DNA from: CAYSUS01 sp964434165
GTDB taxonomy: Bacteria; Planctomycetota; Planctomycetia; Pirellulales; Thermoguttaceae
NCBI GenBank assembly: GCA_964434165.1
Contig: CAYSUS010000031.1
Coordinates: forward strand, 9,454 to 73,453
Reading direction: 5' to 3'
DNA: 64,000 nucleotides
Part shown: positions 33,388 through 41,999 of the stretch, one piece after another
How positions within the stretch are numbered: position 1 is the stretch's first letter
Layout: the number at the start of each line of letters is the position of its first letter
Notes under the pieces: model-generated
What the model saw: the letters and a program-made list of their open reading frames with translations, nothing else
Databases searched by the model: none
Told to the model about the DNA's origin: nothing
Translations under genes and position numbers: made by a program

Positions 33388-34077
33388 TCACCGCAGGGCC
33401 ACGCCGGGGATCTCCGGCGGAAGCTGCGCCTCGTAGGCCAGCGAGTCGATGAACCGCTTGGCGGCCATGTACTCGACCGGGCTAAGCTGCTGCACCATGT
33501 CCTTCAACTCCAACCGCATCTGGTCGGTCAGCTTCCTCACGTCGCGATACACGTCGCTGCCCGGCCCGCTCTGCGTCTTGTAACGCTGCACGAACAGGAT
33601 GTCGAGCTGGATCCGCGCGTCGGTGAACTCCTCGCGCTGGAGGATGTCGGGCCAGTGGATCACGCCGCGGTCGAGTTGGCTGCCGTCGGGGCGCTCGGGC
33701 GCCGCCTCGCGGCTGTAGCGCATCAGGTCCTCCGGATCGGGACGCTCGCGGTCGGTCTGGAGCGACTGGTATGCGTCGTACAGCTTCCGCTTCTCGTAGA
33801 AGTTGGTGGCCACCTTCAGATCGTTTTCCAGGGCCTTGGTCCGCGTGGTCTGGAGCGAATCGATGGTCTTGGCGTAGTTGAGCTGCGCCTCGGAGATCGA
33901 TTTGACCAGGGCCGCCTGGGCGTTGATCACCGCCGCCGTGGCCTTCTGCATTTCCGCCTGGCCGTTCAGATAGCTCCAGAGCGCGTTGCCGCTCTGGGCG
34001 GCCGGCGCCGGCCGGGCAAGACAAGAGGCCACCAGGACTGCCGCCAGGGGCCCGACGATGAAGGTGCGCGTCAGCAT
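33388..34077 (-). CDS. exported helical protein of unknown function
   Basis: The 229-residue protein starts at ATG 34075-34077 behind GGAGGAG. A signal peptide (VGPLAAVLVASCLARPAPAA) is followed by a long helical region (LNGQAEMQKATAAVINAQAALVKSI and following, ENDLKVATNFYEKRKLYDAYQSL), likely coiled coil, and a conserved tail (LKDMVQQLSPVEYMAAKRFIDSLAYEA). The layout is one I associate with conserved planctomycete secreted hypothetical proteins, but I do not recognise a function. It lies downstream of the kinase gene on the same strand, 513 bases away. Confidence 0.65.
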   Translation of the reverse strand: MLTRTFIVGPLAAVLVASCLARPAPAAQSGNALWSYLNGQAEMQKATAAVINAQAALVKSISEAQLNYAKTIDSLQTTRTKALENDLKVATNFYEKRKLYDAYQSLQTDRERPDPEDLMRYSREAAPERPDGSQLDRGVIHWPDILQREEFTDARIQLDILFVQRYKTQSGPGSDVYRDVRKLTDQMRLELKDMVQQLSPVEYMAAKRFIDSLAYEAQLPPEIPGVALR

Positions 34078-34590
34078 TTCCGTCTCCTCCGTGAATTGGG
34101 GGGGGCAAAAGGGGACTTGCCCGCGGCCGGGCCCAACCCGGGCCCGGCGCGCGGTGTCCTTGCGAAGTTCGACGAATCGAAACCTTCGCCCCTTCTGTTC
34201 CGGCCCCGCGATTTCGCGGGTGAGACGGGCGAGCGAGCGGCCGGCTGCCCCGGCCGCTCGCCCGATCGCTCGGGAATGCAGAACCTGTTCCCGGGCCCGA
34301 CGATTGGATTGCCTCTTCTCAAACGTCGGGCTTGATCCGGCCCCGCATGCTCGGGAGCTTCCAGGGCTTGGGGGTCCCCGTCGCACGGCGGCGATTTGAA
34401 GCTTCCCTCGCGGCAGCCCAGTTATCGACATCCCGGCCCGCAGACTTTGGCGAATCCCCAAAATCGGAATAGTTTCTCCACGCGGCGAGACGGGGAGGGG
34501 GTCGGGAGTCGTACCTCGAACGGGCTCGCGCCTGGAACCGATGCCGCGCCGAGAAGAGACTCCCGACCCTGTTGGTCCCGCAGCGCCGCC
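34078..34590. other. intergenic stretch with long-range inverted repeat
   Basis: No gene is seen. GGGTCGGGAGTC (34499-34510) and GACTCCCGACCC (34558-34569) are perfect 12-bp reverse complements with a 47-base spacer, just before the kinase stop codon (minus strand). The arms belong to a motif that recurs near 37150, 39390 and 39610. Confidence 0.5.
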
Positions 34591-36999
34591 CTACCCGCCG
34601 AAGAGCCGACGCAGCGACGCCCAAAGCCGGCCGAAGGGGCCCGCTGGCGCGCGGGCGGGCAGGAGCACGGGCACCTCGGGAAGCAGCGCGGCCAACTCGG
34701 GGATCGTCTCCAGCGGCACGTAGGGGCCGCCGCCGCCGAGCGAGGCGCGCGCGCCCCGCCCGATCCGGTCGCCCGCCACCAGGACCTTCATCTGCGCCTC
34801 CGTGGCCTTGAGCCGATGGGGGATCGTGCGGTGCTCGGCCAGGATCACGTGCCAGAACACGTCCTGCTCGGCCCGACCCTCCAGGGCATCGGCGGTCGCG
34901 TAACGGTTGCGTGCCGGGTTGAGGCAGTCCATCGCCGCCATGGCGAACTCGCCGGCCGACGCGGGCCGCTTGTCGGGGTCCGCGTCGATCGACCGCTTGA
35001 CCAGCTCGACCGTCATGGGGGTGATGGCCGGGTTGAACTGCTCGGGCGAGCGGTACTCGTTCTGGGCCTTGGCCATCAGCTTGTCGATGTTTGTCTTGCC
35101 CACGAACGGCAACTTGCCGGTGAGCATCACGTACAGGCTCACCCCCAGGCCGTACACGTCGCTCCGCCGGTCCACGTCCTTGGCGCCGGTGAACTGCTCG
35201 GGGGCGATGTACTCCGGGGTGCCCAGGCCGGTGCCGTCCATGGTCAGCCCGATTTGGTCATCCACCTGCTTGGAAAGGCCCAGGTCGCCGAGCTTGGCGC
35301 GGCGATGCGGCGTGAGCAGCACGTTGGCCGGGTTGACGTCGCGGTGGACGACGCCGTGGTGGTGCACCCCGTCCAGGGCCTGGGCCAGGTCGATGGCGAT
35401 CTTCAGGGCCTCGGGCTCGCCCAGGTGGCCGGCCTTGGTCACGTAGGAAGCCAGGTTCCCGCCGCCCACGTATTCCATCACGATGTACGGGCGCCCCTGG
35501 TACTGGCCGGCCTCGATCGCCTGAACCAGGTGCGGGTGGGAGATCTGCTTGAGCAGCTCGGCCTCGCGCTGGAAGCGGGCCAGGCGCCGCTCGTTGCGGG
35601 CCGCGTCGTCGGAGAGGAACTTCACGGCCACGTCGCAGCCGTCGGGCCCCCGGGCTCGAAACACGGTGCCTGCCTGACCTCGCCCCGTCTCCTCCAGCAG
35701 CTTGTATCGCCCCACGCGCTCCAGGTCGTCGTCCAGAAGCTGGATGAACTGCTCCAGGGACGGGGGGCGATTGGCCGGGTCGGGCTCGAGGCACCGGGCG
35801 ATCACTTCCGCCAGCGACGGGCTGATGTCGCGGTTGATCGACTCGGCCGGCCGGTAGGCGCCCACGTCCTTGACCGCCAGCAGGTCGCTCAGGCTCGGGC
35901 CGCGGAAGGGGATTCGCGCCGTGACCAGCGTGTAGAGCGTGGCCCCCAGCGAATACACGTCGCTTCGGGCGTCGGCCGCGCTCTCGCGGCGGATCTGCTC
36001 CGGGGCCAGGTACTGCTGCGTCTCCAGCCCCAGTCCGCTGTGGATCGGCTCGATGTGCTCATCGACGTAGCCTTCCAGGCCCCATTCGGTGAGCTTCGCC
36101 CTGCCCGACCGCGTCATGAGAATGTTGGCCGGCAAGATGCAGCGGTGGACCAGTCCCGCCCGGTGCAGGGCGGCCGCGGCTTCGGCGGCGGAGCGGACCA
36201 GGCGCACGGCCTGGAGCGGGTCCATGGCGCCGTCGCGCTCCACGATGCGGCGGAGCGACTCGGCTTCGAGGTGCTCGGCGATCCAGAAATGCCCGCCGCG
36301 ATCCTCGCCGACCTCGAAGACCTCGATCAGGTTCGGATGGCTCAGACGCATCAGCACGGCCGCCTGCTCGTAGAACCGGGCCAGGCAGCCCGGGTGCACG
36401 GCGAACTCGCCGGCCAGGGCCTTCACGGCCACGGCGCGCCGCTCGGCGTTCCTCGCCCGGAAGATCGTCGCCGAGCTGCCCTGGAACAGCGCCGACCGCA
36501 GCTCGCACGGCCCGAGCAGGACCGACTCGCACGTGTCCTTCACCTTCCACTGGCGCGCGCGGAGCCCGGGACGGGAGGGGAGGGGCGGAGGGGCGGGCGG
36601 CCCCGGACGCGCGGCGGGGGCGGCCTGCGCCGGGGCTGGCTGGGGACGGGCCGCCACCGGGGGCGGCTCAGGCGGAGGGGGAGGCGCCGGGGCCGTGGGA
36701 GCTAGGGCCCGGGCGGCCGCCAGGTCCTTGCCGAGCTTGCGGTCGTATTCGGCCTTGCGCGCCGCGTCCAGCAGGCACGCCCGGGCCGCCCCCAGCTCGT
36801 TGAGCAGCGTCTGCGAGACGTCGGCGAAGCGGCCCAACTGGTAGGTCCGCACGTGGGCCATCTGGCGCTCCGCCGCGTCGCGGATCACCTCCCGGTCGGA
36901 CTCGAAGAGCTGGGTGCCCAGCAGGCGATAGTAGTTGGGCGGCTGCTCGCTGGGCGGGATCGCCAGCCAGCGGTAGTAGGGATCGAATTGAACCGACAT
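34591..36999 (-). CDS. fused pseudokinase and Ser/Thr kinase with J-like N-terminus
   Basis: This is an 802-residue protein. Residues 1-90 (DPYYRWLAIPPSEQPPNYYRLLG and following) form a J-like domain that in my knowledge is typical of planctomycete kinases. Residues 95-145 are a Pro/Ala linker. Residues about 160-425 are a kinase fold that keeps Lys193 (VAVK) but has HRC (285-287) instead of HRD and EWG (305-307) instead of DFG, so it is probably inactive. Residues about 432-690 are a second kinase with Lys460, HRD (552-554), DLG (572-574) and TPEYIAPEQ, predicted to be active. The pseudokinase may regulate the active domain. No membrane segment is present. Confidence 0.88.
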   Translation of the reverse strand: MSVQFDPYYRWLAIPPSEQPPNYYRLLGTQLFESDREVIRDAAERQMAHVRTYQLGRFADVSQTLLNELGAARACLLDAARKAEYDRKLGKDLAAARALAPTAPAPPPPPEPPPVAARPQPAPAQAAPAARPGPPAPPPLPSRPGLRARQWKVKDTCESVLLGPCELRSALFQGSSATIFRARNAERRAVAVKALAGEFAVHPGCLARFYEQAAVLMRLSHPNLIEVFEVGEDRGGHFWIAEHLEAESLRRIVERDGAMDPLQAVRLVRSAAEAAAALHRAGLVHRCILPANILMTRSGRAKLTEWGLEGYVDEHIEPIHSGLGLETQQYLAPEQIRRESAADARSDVYSLGATLYTLVTARIPFRGPSLSDLLAVKDVGAYRPAESINRDISPSLAEVIARCLEPDPANRPPSLEQFIQLLDDDLERVGRYKLLEETGRGQAGTVFRARGPDGCDVAVKFLSDDAARNERRLARFQREAELLKQISHPHLVQAIEAGQYQGRPYIVMEYVGGGNLASYVTKAGHLGEPEALKIAIDLAQALDGVHHHGVVHRDVNPANVLLTPHRRAKLGDLGLSKQVDDQIGLTMDGTGLGTPEYIAPEQFTGAKDVDRRSDVYGLGVSLYVMLTGKLPFVGKTNIDKLMAKAQNEYRSPEQFNPAITPMTVELVKRSIDADPDKRPASAGEFAMAAMDCLNPARNRYATADALEGRAEQDVFWHVILAEHRTIPHRLKATEAQMKVLVAGDRIGRGARASLGGGGPYVPLETIPELAALLPEVPVLLPARAPAGPFGRLWASLRRLFGG

Positions 37000-37176
37000 G
37001 GGCCGCGGCGCCGTGTTGCCCGAAGAAGCGGTGGATGGGAGCGGGGGTCCATTCTAAGCCGCCGTCCGCCCCCCGGCAATTCGGTGGGGCAGCCGGGTCG
37101 GGCGTCATTTTCCGAACGACGCTCCGGTCACGGATCAGGCTCGGTCCGGAAGAAGACTCCCGAACTCGTCCCGCGC

Positions 37177-38922
37177 CTACGGCCGGCTCGCCCGCCAGTC
37201 CACCAGGTGCAGCTCGACGGATCGGCGGCCGTTGAACGTGTTGATCACCGGGCGGAAGGCCACGTCCACGGGGCCGTGCACCGCCTCGAGCTCCTCGCGC
37301 CACTCGCCGCCCCCGAAGGCCACTGCGCGCAGCCGCACGTCGTGCTGCGAAAGCATCACGGAAAGATGGCGCCCGCCCTCGCCCATCGTCTTCGGCGGGC
37401 CGGCCACTTCAACGCCCGAGGCGCACAACAACGGCCGCGCGTTCCCCTCTCCGAACGGCGAGAGCCGCTCGATCTGGCCGACCGTGCGCAGCGTGAAGGC
37501 GCTCAAGGGCGCCTCGGCATCGATGCGGATCTCGGCGACGCGGTCCTGCTCGGCCATCTCCGCGGCGGCGTGCTCGCAGAAATCGGCGCGGAACGCCTCC
37601 AGCTTGTCCTCCTCGATCCTCAGCCCGGCCGCCGCGGCGTGGCCGCCGAAGCCCAGAAGGTGCTCCGCGCAAGCCTCCAGCGCGGCGTGCAGGTTGAACC
37701 CCGGCACGCTGCGGCCCGAGCCCACGCCCGGCTTCACGCCCATCGGGTCCCACGCCACCAGCACCACCGGACGATAGTGCTTTTCTGCTAGGCGCCCGGC
37801 CACGATGCCGATCACCCCCGCGTGCCAGCCCCGGTCGCCCAGGACCAGGGCGGCGTGCTCGGGGGGCGGGAACTGCTCCTTGACCTGCTTGCTGGCCGCC
37901 AGGTAGATGCTCCGCTCCAGGGTCTGCCGGCTGGCGTTGAGCTGATCGACGTACCGCGCCAGCTCGTCGGCGCGGTCGGGCTTGTCGGTCACCAGCAGCT
38001 CCACGGCGAGCTGCGCCTGGCCCAGGCGCCCGGCCGCGTTCAGGCGCGGGGCCAGCGAGAAGGCGATGTCCTCGGCATCCAGCGACGGCTTCTGGTCGAG
38101 CCGGGCCACCTTCATCAGCTTCGCCAGGCCGAGCGGGGGCTGGCTCTTCAGACCCGCCAGCCCGTGGCACACGAGGATGCGGTTCTCGTCCACCAGCGGC
38201 ACCACGTCGGCCACGGTCCCCAGCGCGGCCAGGCCCACCGCCTGGACGAGGAAGTCGCGCATCCGCGCGCCCACCTTCTTCGCCCCGCTGGCCCGCTGGC
38301 ACACAGCCCAGGCGAGCTTGAAGGCCACGCCCGACCCGCTCAAGCCGGCGAACGGATACGCCCGCCCCGGCAGACGCGGATGCACCAGCGCCGCCGCTTC
38401 CGGCAGCTCCGTGCCCGGCTCGTGGTGATCGGTGACGATCATCTCCAGGCCGCACTGGCGGGCCGTGGCCGCCTCGGCCACGCTGGCGATCCCGCAATCG
38501 ACCGTGACCACCATCTCCGCCCGCCGCGCGGCGATGGCGCGGATCGCCTCGTCGTTCAGGCCGTAGCCCTCCTCCAGGCGATGTGGAATGTAGTACGAGA
38601 CCTCTGCGCCCAGAAGCCTCAGGCACTGCCAGAGGATCGCCGTGCCGGTCACCCCGTCCGCGTCGTAATCGCCGTAGATGCAGATCCGCCGACGCGCGGC
38701 CACGGCCTCGTGCAACAGGTCCGCGGCCTGGGAGCAGCCGGGCAGCTCCTCGGGCTCGCGCAGCGCCGAGAGCTTCGGCTCGAGAAACCTGCGGACCTCG
38801 TCCGGGCCCGCGATCCCGCGGCAGAGAAGCAGCTGCGCGATCAGCGGCGGCACCCCCGCCGCACGCTCCAGGCAGGCGATGCGATCCGCATCATGCGAAT
38901 GGATCCGCCAGCGTTTGGCCAT
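37177..38922 (-). CDS. recJ: single-stranded-DNA exonuclease RecJ
   Basis: The 581-residue protein starts at ATG 38920-38922 (MAKRWRIHSHDADRIACLE). RecJ degrades single-stranded DNA 5' to 3' in recombination and mismatch repair. The DHH phosphoesterase motifs are present: IYGDYDADGVTGTAIL, VVTVDCGIAS, VTDHHEPG, and the later FSLAPRLNAAGR, GRSVPGFNLHAAL and GFGGHAAAAGL (DHHA1). The OB-fold end (INTFNGRRSVELHLVDWR) is complete. The length is typical (about 570-580). It lies between the kinase and rpmG on the same strand. Confidence 0.95.
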   Translation of the reverse strand: MAKRWRIHSHDADRIACLERAAGVPPLIAQLLLCRGIAGPDEVRRFLEPKLSALREPEELPGCSQAADLLHEAVAARRRICIYGDYDADGVTGTAILWQCLRLLGAEVSYYIPHRLEEGYGLNDEAIRAIAARRAEMVVTVDCGIASVAEAATARQCGLEMIVTDHHEPGTELPEAAALVHPRLPGRAYPFAGLSGSGVAFKLAWAVCQRASGAKKVGARMRDFLVQAVGLAALGTVADVVPLVDENRILVCHGLAGLKSQPPLGLAKLMKVARLDQKPSLDAEDIAFSLAPRLNAAGRLGQAQLAVELLVTDKPDRADELARYVDQLNASRQTLERSIYLAASKQVKEQFPPPEHAALVLGDRGWHAGVIGIVAGRLAEKHYRPVVLVAWDPMGVKPGVGSGRSVPGFNLHAALEACAEHLLGFGGHAAAAGLRIEEDKLEAFRADFCEHAAAEMAEQDRVAEIRIDAEAPLSAFTLRTVGQIERLSPFGEGNARPLLCASGVEVAGPPKTMGEGGRHLSVMLSQHDVRLRAVAFGGGEWREELEAVHGPVDVAFRPVINTFNGRRSVELHLVDWRASRP

Positions 38923-39053
38923 GCCCGTGCTCGGCGAGGGGAAAGGCGGGACCCGCGGCGAACTGAGGTCCCCAAGGTCGGCTGCACGAACCGCCCGCCC
39001 TGGCCGCGGCGCAGCGGCAGCGACGGTCGAAACCGGCCGCCAAGGTCGGCAGG

Positions 39054-39227
39054 CTACTTCTTCTTCTCGTTGTGCACGGTGTGCTTGCGGAGCCGCGGGC
39101 AGTACTTCTTCACCTTCAGCTTCTCCCCGCCGGGCTTGCGGCGCAGGGCGTAATTGTAGTCGCCCGACTCCTCGCACACCAGGAAGACCGTCTCGGCCTT
39201 CTTCTTCTTGCCTTTGCCTTTCGCCAT
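39054..39227 (-). CDS. rpmG: 50S ribosomal protein L33
   Basis: The 57-residue protein starts at ATG 39225-39227 (MAKGKGKKKKAETVFLVCEE) and ends YCPRLRKHTVHNEKKK, the conserved L33 tail (CPRLRKHTLHKE). Only single Cys residues remain at the two positions that form a CxxC pair in zinc-binding L33, so this is probably the zinc-independent form, which is relevant to low-zinc translation. It stands apart from other ribosomal genes. No tRNA-Trp or secE was found beside it. Confidence 0.93.
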   Translation of the reverse strand: MAKGKGKKKKAETVFLVCEESGDYNYALRRKPGGEKLKVKKYCPRLRKHTVHNEKKK

Positions 39228-39884
39228 GCTCGCTTCTCCGAAGTACCCGCGGGAAGGGGACCGACCCCGTTCGGCGCAAACCTTGATTTTACTGGATCGG
39301 CCGGGCTTGGGAACCGGGATCAAGCGAGGAAGAGGTCGGGGGCCTTTCTCGAACGCGCCTTCTACGCACGCAGCGCGGCAGCCGAGAAAGGACTCCCGCC
39401 CTCTTCGCTTCGCGCGCGGGACGGGCTGCCCACTCCGTCCAGGCCGAATCCCCGCGCGGATGGGACGCCGTATCGCCCTTCCTGCGAAGAGGGAGGGTCG
39501 CACCCTTCACATGCGGGGAAAGCCACGGCCGATCGCCAACGCCGGGAATAACGCCCTGGCTGTCGGGCGAACGAGTAGGTAGCCCGCTTCGAGGCGAGAC
39601 CCGGGGGGTCGGGAGTTTCTCTTCGATCGGTGCGACGCCCTTGCCAAGAACCTCTCAGGGAAGAAGACCCCCTATCCCGTCCTCCCCCCGAGGCGGTTGC
39701 GTTTGCCGCGCGGCACAGGTACCCTAAAGGTAAGGTCTGCGCGGGGGAAAACGAGACTCCGCTGCGGCGGTGGCTGGCCGCCGGTCGGGATCGGCGTGCA
39801 GCCGAGCCGCGATCGCAGTGTTTCTCGTCCTTTTGGAAGCTGACAGGTTCTTGCGAACCCTGGATTCTGGTGGAGTGGAAAGCC
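39228..39884. other. divergent intergenic region between rpmG and the squalene-cyclase-repeat gene
   Basis: No gene was recognised in 657 bases. Two copies of the dispersed ACTCCCG motif lie here (39384-39400 forward, 39604-39625 reverse). A short hairpin GGTTC-TTGC-GAACC lies near 39845-39860, about 25 bases upstream of ATG 39885. No tRNA was found. Confidence 0.45.
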
Positions 39885-41645
39885 ATGGCAGAGACGCCCA
39901 ACCCCAAGGAATCGGAAAAGCAGGCCGGTGCCGATGCGGCGCCCAAGCCGGCTGCGCCCAAGTCCAACGGCGGCAGCAAGCCGAGCCCCGCCCCGGCCAA
40001 GGCCAAGGCTGCTCCAGCGGGCGATAAGGCTGCTTCAGCGGGCGATAAGGCGGCGGCCCCCAAGCCCCGTCAAGCCGGCGCCCCCGCGGCGGCCGCCAAG
40101 GCCATGGCCGCAGAGCAGGCCGCCAAGCCCCTGCCCGAGGAATACATCGAGGAGTCGGCCGGCTTCAGCGGCTGGATGCGCGAGGCCGTGCGCCAGACCC
40201 CGAGCTGGCTGGTGAGCATGGTCGTCCACATGGTGATCCTCCTCGTGCTCGCCTTGTGGATGGTGCCTCCGCCCGACACCAGCGATATGCGCCAGATCGT
40301 CGTGGCTCCGCCGGAAAAGGAGCAGGACCAGCTTGAGGAGTTGATCGAGGAGCCGATCCAGGAGTTGGTTGTCGACACGCCGCTGGAGACGGTGGTCATC
40401 GAGCCGGACATCACCAAGGTCCCCGAGATGCCGATGTCCGACGATCTCGAGGCCGCGGCCATGAAGATCGACCTGGACGAGCTGGGCCTGGACAAGGCCC
40501 CGCGCAACGACCTTCTGGCCACGGTGGGCACCTTCACCGGCGACGCCTTGTCGGGCCGCGGCAAGGGCCGCGGTCAGCTCGTGGCGGCCGGCGGCGGCAC
40601 CGCGGAAAGCGAACGGGCGGTCGCCCTGGCGCTGAAGTGGCTCGCCGCGCACCAGATGCCCGACGGCGGCTGGAGCTTCAACCACGCCATGCACCCGAAG
40701 TGCCGCGGCCAGTGCGGCAACCCCGGCACAGCCATCGAGGCGCGAAACGCGGCCACCGCCATGGCCCTGCTGCCGTTCCTGGGAGCCGGGCAGACCCATA
40801 AGGAAGGCAAGTACAAGCAGACCGTCAAGGACGGCCTCTACTTCCTCGTCAGCCGGATGCAGATCAGCCCCAAGGGCGGGAGCCTCTACGAGAAGGGCAA
40901 GGGGCGGATGTACGCCCACGGCCTCTGCTCGATCGCCCTGTGCGAGGCCTACGCCATGACGCACGACCGGGGCCTTTACAACCCGGCCCAGCAGGCGATC
41001 AACTTCATCGCCTACGCCCAGGACCCGGTGGGCGGCGGCTGGCGCTACGAGCCCCGGCAGAAGGGCGACACTTCGGTGGTCGGCTGGCAGATCATGGCCC
41101 TCAAGAGCGGCCACATGGCCTACCTCCGCGTGCCCCCGGTGACCGTCAAGAAGGCCTTCCAGTACCTCGACACCGTGCAGGCCAACAGCGGCGCCAACTA
41201 CGGCTACACCGACCCCGGGGCGGGCCAGGCGACGACGGCGATCGGACTGCTCTGCCGCATGTACCTGGGCTGGAAGAAGGACAACCCGGCCCTGCAGCGC
41301 GGCGTGGCCTGGCTGAGCAAGCAGGGGCCCAGGATCGGCGGCCCGAACAAGGGCGGCAAGCCCCCCTCGGCCAACATGTACTACAACTACTACGCCACGC
41401 AGGTGATGCGCCACTGGGAAGGCGAGCAGTGGGACAAGTGGAACAACAAGATGCGCGACACCCTCGTGAAGACCCAGGCCCAGAAGGGGCACGAGGAGGG
41501 AAGCTGGTTCTTCACCGGCGAGCACGGCTCCGAAGTGGGCGGCCGCCTCTACAGCACCACGCTGGCCACGATGATCCTCGAGGTGTATTACCGCCACATG
41601 CCGATCTACCGCACCCAGAGCGTCGAGGAGGCCTTCCCCGACTGA
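39885..41645 (+). CDS. membrane-anchored protein with squalene-cyclase/prenyltransferase repeats
   Basis: This 586-residue protein has an Ala/Pro/Lys-rich cytoplasmic tail (1-100) and one membrane helix (about 107-127, LVSMVVHMVILLVLALW), then an acidic linker. Residues about 240-580 have the repeated QW-like toroid pattern of the squalene cyclase superfamily: ALKWLAAHQMPDGGWSFN, GLYFLVSRMQ, AINFIAYAQDPVGGGWRYEP, GVAWLSKQG and GSWFFTGEHGSEVGGRLYSTTLATMIL. No DxDD catalytic motif is seen, so it is not a true cyclase. I recall similar proteins in planctomycetes, of unknown role. A TonB-like N-terminal layout is possible. Confidence 0.78.
   Translation: MAETPNPKESEKQAGADAAPKPAAPKSNGGSKPSPAPAKAKAAPAGDKAASAGDKAAAPKPRQAGAPAAAAKAMAAEQAAKPLPEEYIEESAGFSGWMREAVRQTPSWLVSMVVHMVILLVLALWMVPPPDTSDMRQIVVAPPEKEQDQLEELIEEPIQELVVDTPLETVVIEPDITKVPEMPMSDDLEAAAMKIDLDELGLDKAPRNDLLATVGTFTGDALSGRGKGRGQLVAAGGGTAESERAVALALKWLAAHQMPDGGWSFNHAMHPKCRGQCGNPGTAIEARNAATAMALLPFLGAGQTHKEGKYKQTVKDGLYFLVSRMQISPKGGSLYEKGKGRMYAHGLCSIALCEAYAMTHDRGLYNPAQQAINFIAYAQDPVGGGWRYEPRQKGDTSVVGWQIMALKSGHMAYLRVPPVTVKKAFQYLDTVQANSGANYGYTDPGAGQATTAIGLLCRMYLGWKKDNPALQRGVAWLSKQGPRIGGPNKGGKPPSANMYYNYYATQVMRHWEGEQWDKWNNKMRDTLVKTQAQKGHEEGSWFFTGEHGSEVGGRLYSTTLATMILEVYYRHMPIYRTQSVEEAFPD
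40008..40049 (+). repeat. two-copy 21-bp in-frame tandem repeat
   Basis: Two near-identical 21-base units (40008-40028 and 40029-40049, one mismatch) encode AAPAGDK and AASAGDK in the low-complexity tail of the squalene-cyclase-repeat protein. Confidence 0.8.
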
Positions 41646-41999
41646 CCCTCCGGACGGACGGCCCGACGCGCCGTCGGGCCGCCCCGGGCGCATGCCTGCC
41701 CGGCTGCGGATCAGCCTCCGGCTCCGGGGGCGGGAGAACGGATCCCCCCAAGGCAGACGTGCCTCAGGAGTCGGGCGACAGGTGGAAGGCGAGGTGCTTC
41801 CAGTGGTGCTTTTCAGCCTTCCGCTCCAGGGCGCGTCTCGCCACGAATTGCCAAGGATCAACTTGCCGGACCGTGAAACGGTTCACGGGTCGGGCCACCT
41901 CTCGGCCAGTCGGCCGCTGTTTCACCGCCCTGTCTCGGGGTCCGTCTGTTCGCAGATGTGATTGTCACGGGTCGCTGGACCAGGACACCGAAGGCAAGG
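41646..41999. other. convergent intergenic region
   Basis: Apart from the terminator hairpin at 41659-41681, no gene or clear site was seen between the convergent stops of the squalene-cyclase-repeat gene and the RND pump. Confidence 0.45.
41659..41681 (+). terminator. hairpin 13 bases after the squalene-cyclase-repeat gene
   Basis: CGGCCCGACG (41659-41668) and CGTCGGGCCG (41672-41681) form a perfect 10-bp stem with a 3-nt loop directly after the stop at 41645. No T run follows. Position and strength support terminator function. Confidence 0.55.
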
